Positions 57,517-64,000 of a stretch of DNA of 64,000 nt are shown piece by piece. The position numbers were made by a program, and so were the translations under genes. The DNA comes from Toxorhynchites rutilus septentrionalis (taxonomy: Eukaryota; Arthropoda; Insecta; Diptera; Culicidae): contig NC_073746.1 of the NCBI RefSeq assembly GCF_029784135.1, positions 166,710,825-166,774,824 on the forward strand. Direction: 5' to 3'. The first letter of the stretch is position 1. Each line of letters begins with the position of its first letter. A model generated the notes under the pieces. That model did no database searches. It had not been told where the DNA came from and saw nothing but the letters and a program-made list of their open reading frames with translations.

Positions 57517-58460
57517 GTGAGTACTGTTCTGCGGTTGAGTGTAATTTACTAGGAAATATATGTGAGTGATTAATGTGGTTTACACCTTCGTTGGTGATGC
57601 CGGTCATGATACGAGGTGGGCGAGTGAGCGAGACAATAGCCATCCGGTATTTGCATGGCATCGGGTTTGTGATTCACCAAGAGCGGAGGATGTTTAATGC
57701 GATTCGGTGTTAAATTATTATTAATGGTTATTAAGGTTTATTGAACAGTTAGGTTCTATTGAAATGGGATGGTCAATTAGCCTTCCGGCATTGAGTGAAA
57801 ATTATTCAATCTACTATGAATGAATATTAATTATCGTAACATAGGAGGGTCCTAACCTATTTCACAAGAATCAGTGTCCTTTTTAAGGACTTGTTCCATC
57901 ACAATATCCAAAGTATATAGAATAGCGAATTAAGGATAGTTGTGTGAATGAGTAAACATATAATAGTTACATATTGATGTACTTACATAAAGTATTAGGC
58001 ACAAATTGAAGTCCAATCAGCTTCGTTTTGTAATAAATATTGTAAAATCAATAACATTGTCTAGTTAAATAGTGATAAACGGACACCAAATCATATTTAT
58101 TTAGATAGACGGACAGATAAATAAAATAAAAATAAAAGGCTTTTCAATTGAATGTGTTTTTCCAACTAATTTTCATAATTTTTTTGGCATATAAACCTGA
58201 CTGTTCAAATCCGTTGTTCCGTTCTCGAGTTTAATTGTGAGGAACGGACACCAAATCATTGTTATTTCCAGACTTCCTGTTCGTGCGCTTTATTTTCGAG
58301 AAACGGGTATCGATTTTCTCTTCCTCACAACCCTTCCATGGGCAAGCGATGAGATAGGGCTTTAGCACACGAGCCTGGATTCGGTTCCTTCTCTTCTCTT
58401 TCGTAAAATATTGAGATGCGCTCAAGAATACCTCGTTGCACCTCAACATGAGCGATGCAC
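57517..58460 (+). other. Probable intron following the host exon
   Basis: It starts GTGAGTACTG, a good 5' splice site. No further exon was recognised before the repeats that begin near 58,470, nor confidently beyond them. CGGACACCAAATCAT occurs twice (58,080 and 58,245), hinting at a small direct repeat. Confidence 0.5.
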
Positions 58461-58469
58461 ACGTGTTTA

Positions 58470-58590
58470 AAGTGACCAGACTTCCCGCGTTACGCGGGAC
58501 AGTCCCGCATTTCAATAAAATGTCACGCGTAAGATTGCGTCCCGCGAAACGTCCCGCATTTGGCAAAAGAAGTGAAAATGTCCCGCGATA
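58470..58590. repeat. CCCGC-rich repeat end
   Basis: AGTGACCAGACTTCCCGCGT then TACGCGGGACAGTCCCGCAT, with three more CCCGC words. The GACCAGACTTCCCGC-type sequence resembles the terminus of a widespread insect DNA-transposon family (possibly hAT), but the partner end was not found. Confidence 0.4.
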
Positions 58591-58924
58591 TCAATATATT
58601 TGAATATTACGATTTGATCACGTTGATTGTCTTAAATGGATAAACCTCAAAAAAAAACTTTTATTTGGCAGACTGTTCAAGACCGCTTCCAATGGTTTCA
58701 TCGCACCAACAGTGGACTTTTTGTTTAGAGACAGCAACAAAATTGGAAAATGGTTTTTATAAAAGTCTCCTATTGATCCCCAGTGACCAACGTGAGTCAG
58801 ACGGAAAGTTCATCTTTGGTCCTCTAGCTCGGTCAGGGCTTATCGTGTTGAATAAGCCGGAAGAACTAGTGTATACTGGACAGGAAGAGGCAAGATTGTT
58901 TGATGAAGTATCGTAAATGAAGCA

Positions 58925-59262
58925 CTGGGCGGCCTTACGGAAGATGGCCGGAATCTCAGCCATGGCCGATGAAAAAATGAATGTCCGCGTGTTCTTTTAC
59001 CTTTTCGTGGGTGGTTAGCTGTCTCTCTATTTTGGCCTTCGCCCAAAAGTTTTCTATCGGGCGACGATATTTATCTCCAACCAATGCAGTGATATTTTGG
59101 CATAATGGGCTGATCCCAGGTTCGGCATAAAGACCACATCACCTTCGCAACTTCCGGCAAGCACTTCGTACTGTATATCTCCCCGTTCACAATGTGACTC
59201 GAAAGAAGACCGACTTGGACATTCCCTTCTCATCTGTCAGAGAAGGACCTTCTTCGAGAACT
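58925..59262 (-). pseudogene. Decayed ITm-type transposase fragment
   Basis: Minus-strand pieces in shifting frames parallel the neighbouring ITmD37E protein without being close copies. KFSKKVLL aligns with KFAKKYMVWQ. DVVFMPNLGSAHYAKISLHW aligns with TIFWPDLASCHYSKDVLEW and has Asn in place of the second catalytic Asp. KYRRPIENFWAKAKIERQ aligns with ELRPIEKYWAIMKQ, after a deletion. It is an older, related lineage; ITmD37E copy 3 inserted at its edge. Confidence 0.6.
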
Positions 59263-59264
59263 TA

Positions 59265-60187
59265 AAGGGCGTGTCACATCAAATTGCATCCCGGAAAAAA
59301 CGCTGTAGAAATTCGCCCAGTAGACCGATCCTTTTGAAAATTTTAGACAGTAAAATAAACTAATATTTCTCTATTGGGCGAAGCTCCGGCGCGTTGAGCG
59401 GGTTCATTTCCTTTGGCACGAAGATGACCCCGTTGGCTTCGTACCACTCCAACACGTCCTTTGAATAGTGGCACGAAGCGAGATCCGGCCAGAAGATGGC
59501 CGGGCCCTCGTGCTGCTTCAATAGTGGTAGTAAGCGCTTCTGTAGGCACTCCTTAAGGTAAACCTGCCCGTTTACCGTGCCGGTCATCACGAAGGGGGCG
59601 CTCCGCTTTCCGCAAGAGCAGATCGCTTGCCACACCATGTACTTTTTGGCAAACTTGGATAGTTTCTGCTTGCGAATCTCCTCCGGAACGCTGAATTTGT
59701 CTTCTGCGGAGAAGAACAACAGGCCCGGCAGCTGACGAAAGTCCGCTTTGACGTAGGTTTCGTTGTCCATTACCAGGCAATGTGGCTTCGTCAGCATTTC
59801 GGTGTACAGCTTCCGGGCTCGCGTCTTCCCCACCATGTTTTGCCTTTCGTCGCGGTTAGGAGCCTTCTGAACCTTGTATGTACGCAGGCCCTTCCGCTGC
59901 TTGGTCCGCTGGACGAATGAACTTGACAAATTCAGCTTATTGGCGACATCCCGGACCGAACTTTTCGGAGCACGTCTAAACTGCTTAACTACGCGCTTGT
60001 GATCTTTTTCACTGACGGAGCATCCATTTTTGCCGTTCTTCACCTTCCGGTCGATGGTTAGGTTCTCGAAGTATCGTTTTAGTACTCTGCTGACCGTGGA
60101 TTGGACGATTCCCAGCATCTTACCGATGTCCCGATGTGACAACTCCGGATTCTCGAAATGAGTGCACAGGATTAATTCACGACGCTC
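59265..60187 (-). mobile_element. ITmD37E transposon, copy 3 (deleted and truncated)
   Basis: One end is intact: AAGGGCGTGTCACATCAAAT preceded by TA at 59,263-59,264. About 0.2 kb is deleted internally near 59,357, joining the TIR-proximal sequence to the IEKYW-coding region. The other end is missing: the match stops at about 60,187, within the N-terminal codons, where family W begins. Confidence 0.88.
59360..60187 (-). pseudogene. ITmD37E transposase, both ends lost
   Basis: A continuous frame from ERRELILCTHF to the catalytic Glu region (ELRPIEKY), with all three catalytic positions: LVMDNETYVKADF, IFWPDLASCHYS and RPIEK. Position two of the first block is Asn where copies 1 and 2 have Asp (MDNE against MDDE). 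The initiator and first few residues, and about 60 residues after the Glu, are missing. The apparent Met at 60,211 belongs to family W, not to this gene. Confidence 0.88.
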
Positions 60188-61965
60188 TGCACAATGCTCC
60201 AGGAGGTGCATTTAAGTAGAAATTAGCATTTAGAGCTCGACAGTTATTCTCTAGAAAAAAAAACTGTCTTCGACAAAGTTGTTACATACAATAGAGCGCT
60301 CATTCTTAATGTTTTCAAAAATAGGGTGACCAAAATTGTCGGTGACATAGAAATACATCTTTCTTATTTTTATAGATAGAGGTAAACATAGTTTGACAAT
60401 GTTGTAGCCCCAATTATTTGTAGAACAACGTTTTTTTCTATCTCTCGAAATAACCGAAACAGCACCTTTTTTCTAAGTTGCGTTAGGGTCACCATTAAAA
60501 CTGTCTTCGAAAGACTTTTAGAGCTTACTAATACGAACATTTTTCGATACAGAACTTGTCAATATCTCAACTTTACTCAAAGTTTTTGATATTTCTTCCC
60601 AAAAAATAAGCTCTCTTTAATTGTTTATCATTCTTTCTGGGGCAAACATAAACAAAGTTTATAGGTGGCATTTGGAAAAACAGAGTTCGCTCTATATGAT
60701 ATGTGATTTTCAGAACTATGTTATTTTTCATGTTTGAGTCAATTAAAATTGTAATCATGAGTTTTTGGGTAAAAAAACATCCATAACTTTGAGTAGGATT
60801 AAAATATTGACAAGTTCTGCAATCAGCACATCGCAAAGTGTTGATCTTGATAAGCTCTAAAAGTCGTACGAAGTTTTGATGTAGGAATTTTAAATATAAA
60901 AGTTGAGCAAAAACCCCGCTTTTTCATGGTCATCCTAATGCAACACAGGAAAAAAGCGCTAAATCGATTATGTTTAAAAATAGAAAAAAGCTTTGTTCTA
61001 CAAAGTTGATTAAAATATTTGGGGCTACAATATTAACGAACTATATTTATCTCTATCTATAAAGATAGGAAAATTAGATTTCTTATTTCATCGACAATTT
61101 TGGTCACCCTATTTTTGATAACTTAAAAATGAGCGCTCTATCATATGTAACAACATTGTGGAAGACAGTTCTTGTCTAAAGAATAAAAAGCTCCCACAAA
61201 ATTGTTTTTTACCTAAGTTGCATTAGGGTTACCATGAAAAACCGGTTATTTTACTCTAACTTTTATATTTAAAATTCTACATCAAAATTGTCTTCGTACG
61301 ACTTTGAGAGCTTATCAAGACCAACATTTTGCGATGCAGAATTTGTCAATATCTCAATCCTGCTTAATGTTATTGATGGGTTTTCATCCAAAAACTCATG
61401 ATTTCGATTTTAATTTACTGAAATACAAAAAATTACAAATCTTTTAAAACCACATATTATATAGAGTGAAATTTGATCTTCAAATTCCGTCAACAAACAT
61501 TTTTTCATGTTTGCCCCAAAAATAATGACAAGCAATTGAAGAGAGCGTATTTTTTGAGAAAAAATATCAATGAATTTGGGTGAAGTTGAGACATTGACAA
61601 GTTCTGCATCGCAAAATGTTTGTATTAGTATGTTCTGAAAGTCTTTCGAAGACAGTTTGTATGTAGAATTGGAAATTTAAAAGTTAGAGCAAAAAAACAG
61701 TTTTTTTAAGGTGACCCTAACTTAGAAAAAAGGCGCTATATCGGTTATTTCAAGAGATACAAAAAAAACTTTGTTCTACAAAGATGTCTCAAATAACTGG
61801 GACTACAACATCATCGAACTATGTTTACCTCTATCTATAGAGATAAGAAAGTTAGATTTTTTATTTCATCGAAAATTTTGGTCACCCTATTTTTGGCAAC
61901 ATGAAAATGAACGCTCTATCATATTTAACAACTTTGTCGAAGACAGTTTTTGTTTTGATGGTTTT
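60188..61965. repeat. Alternating family W array
   Basis: Four W segments alternate in orientation: plus (60,188-60,765), minus (about 60,770-61,185), plus (about 61,195-61,440) and minus (about 61,445-61,965). Marker blocks are AAAATAGGGTGACCAAA or its inverse near 60,316, 61,100 and 61,884, and GACTTTTAGAGCTTA or its inverse near 60,510, 60,855, 61,300 and 61,640. It does not code. Confidence 0.7.
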
Positions 61966-62770
61966 GATGGTTAATCGTTTATACATGATTCACTTTTCGT
62001 TTAAAACTGCGAAAAATGATTAAACAGTAGCTGTTCGGATTTCCGGTGAAGAATTTTCGCAGCAGTTTTATTTATAACAGCTCGAATCTGTAAATAGTTT
62101 TATTTTAATAAATAAATAGAGTACAATTGTTAATCAGTAAATCAGCTCACATTTTTTGGTCTTATAACCCGTAAACTGAATAATTTTCCGATATGAACAA
62201 TTCAATTCTTCTAACTCCTAAAATAGTATTTTTTTTTAGTAAATTATTTCACAAACCACTAATGAATTCACCTTTTCGCTAATTTCAATTTAACCAATTA
62301 TTTCTTTTCAATCTTCTATAGTTAAATCCTATTTCCTATCACTTTAATCCTTTAGTCCACTTTCAGCCAACTGTATTCTTCCACTTCCTTCAATTTTTAG
62401 ATTTCATCCTACTACAATTTCCTACTCAATACTCTGTAAAGACCCTTTTCATCTATAATTCGCTTATTCAAATTATTATTCTCTTCTTCGATTGTTCTTC
62501 AGGGTTTCATCTATCTCTATCTATGTGCTATAAACAGTTTCCTATTATTTCACGCGCAACATCCCAGCCCATTCTAACTCCGACAACTCCGACAAGGGGA
62601 TTCGGTGCATGGCGGGCTAACTGTAGCAACAAACTAACAAATTCTGAAACACCTCTCAGTCAAAGCCGTCCAGAGTTTTACTTTACTTTCTTTTTTATTC
62701 AAACAGTTTATTAGAAAATTGATAACTTTTGATACATAAAACGTAATAACAATATCGAGTTGGGTCGGTT
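61966..62770. other. Anonymous AT-rich DNA
   Basis: Pyrimidine-rich low-complexity stretch at 62,200-62,530. No gene was supported. Confidence 0.3.
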
Positions 62771-62774
62771 CTTC

Positions 62775-63230
62775 GTTCCTCAGAACATCGGTTTGCCGCT
62801 CTGGCATGGATCGAACGAGTTGTTCAGCATAATCTCTGGCAAAGTTCTCTCATTCAAACTCCAATGCTGTTTGCAGTGACTCCCTAATTGTTATACGATG
62901 CTTTCTGATGTCAACCGTCCATCTATTACCAGAAATTCTCAATATGGTTAAGTTCAACTGATTTTGCGGGTGGTTTCACTACATTCGTGCTGTGGCTTCA
63001 TGTGGCTGTTTGCTTTGGATAATAATAACAGTTGAATGTTCAGGATATACTATTTTTTTTTGCGCTGGCTTTCATGACCTTCTTCAGATAAAATTTTCAA
63101 CATCAGATGCAGACATACAACCCCACACCATCACCATTCTATCACCATTTTTGACTGTTACTCCGATATTCTTTGGTTTCAGATATTCATTTGGCATTCG
63201 AGTAGAAATCGACTGACAGATGAATGATCA
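62775..63230 (-). pseudogene. Tc1-like transposase remnant
   Basis: The minus-strand reading has VKNGDRMVMVWGCMSASDVE, the conserved VMVWGCMS block of Tc1 transposases, then after frameshifts PPAKSVELNHIE, equivalent to PAQSPDLNPIE with the third catalytic residue, and DYAEQLVRSMPERQTDVLR, equivalent to the C-terminal SMPRR segment. The N-terminal half is not recognisable. It is inactive. Confidence 0.7.
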
Positions 63231-63239
63231 GATACGAAT

Positions 63240-64000
63240 GAATAACCATATTTTGTTGAAAAAAATTGGATTTTTAAATCGTCGATCCCCAAAGCTTCTT
63301 CACTATTTTCAAATCATACAACAAGTGTATCACTTTGTTTGCTTTGCTGATGACTGGGAATCGCTACGCGATTCTGTTTGTAGATCCATACTAGACAAAT
63401 CTGCAACGAACGAGTAAAATTTGTCAGCAAGGGATTTCCAAGAATTGAATAAACTGTAATTTATGGACGATGTTCTGAATTATAGTTATTCGTTCGTCTG
63501 CGCGGGCTTCTTTTTGAAATGACGCCCTCACCAGTTATTGAACTTGAAGGTGTATGGACTGTCTCAATTTTCCACTCGATTGATCCCAAACCAAACTGCT
63601 ATCTTTTGCCTAATTTCACACTTACAATTATAATTTTTCCACACATGCTCCTATCCTTCGTTGAAGTTCTCGTGTAAATAAGTTCATAACCTAGTCACCT
63701 GGATGATTCCATCAAAACAGTACTCATTGACACAAACCTGAAAAAAACAATATCAGAAATTTCATCTCGCTATACCGATGTTTTGAATCCTAGAAATCGT
63801 CGGAGAAGTTGCTTGAAATGCTATCCCGCACTGTATGAAAAACACATCTTAATCCTGATTAAAATGAAATCACAGTCCTACGTCAAGCTCCCGTCCCTGT
63901 CGATAGGCACAGAACTTTTTAAGTCATCTATGGCTTTATTCGTGTTTGATTAACCTAAAGTTTCCTAAGAAATTTTAGACATCATAAAAATGCACAATAT
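63240..64000. other. Anonymous DNA to window end
   Basis: No gene was supported. GTCCTACGTCAAGC near 63,872 resembles the end motif of family U, so another copy may run off the window. Confidence 0.3.

Overview
This window is eukaryotic, AT-rich and dominated by transposable elements. It looks like intergenic or long-intron DNA from a culicine mosquito, probably Aedes. The best taxonomic clue is three copies of a Tc1/mariner-type transposon with a DD37E transposase (the ITmD37E group described from mosquitoes), together with tRNA-derived SINEs, several LINE families and much nesting. The species call is inference. No rRNA, functional tRNA, CRISPR, bacterial or clearly viral feature was seen.

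Only one stretch looks like a host gene. It is an exon at about 57,091-57,516, flanked by a good acceptor and donor, encoding a Ser/Thr-rich protein segment with His and Gln tracts and a conserved-looking acidic end. I do not recognise the gene. The DNA around it reads as intron.

Layout. 0-3 kb: anonymous DNA. 3-8 kb: a nest in which dispersed family U is split by a fold-back mariner, itself split by a hAT-like element; SINEs and family W follow, with a TA-flanked element (V) inside W. 8.4-10.3 kb: a pogo/Tigger-like element carrying a 118-bp tandem repeat. 11.0-12.6 kb: a Tc3-like element with a decayed transposase. 13-16.5 kb: anonymous. 16.6-18.0 kb: a second hAT-like element. 18.3-21 kb: a 110-bp tandem array and a mariner remnant with a retroposed insert. 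22.5-24.3 kb: ITmD37E copy 1. 25.7-29.1 kb: a composite repeat containing a 109-bp-arm hairpin and a 143-bp tandem array. 31-34 kb: an array related to the 19.4 kb one, then a Ty3/Gypsy-like remnant. 34.1-36.6 kb: an element with inverted ends and the RNase H end of a LINE. 38.8-44.1 kb: a three-level LINE nest whose innermost insertion is chimeric. 44.2-44.6 kb: Tc1 remnant. 46.6-47.3 kb: the most complete family U copy. 48.5-50.5 kb: a LINE split by ITmD37E copy 2. 51-56 kb: MITE, SINE, polypurine tract and inverted repeats. 58.5-62 kb: decayed ITm transposase, ITmD37E copy 3 and a palindromic W array. 62.8-63.3 kb: Tc1 remnant.

No transposase or reverse transcriptase here appears intact. 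What is informative is the insertion history: several insertions can be dated relative to each other, and some are confirmed by uninterrupted paralogous sites inside the same window.
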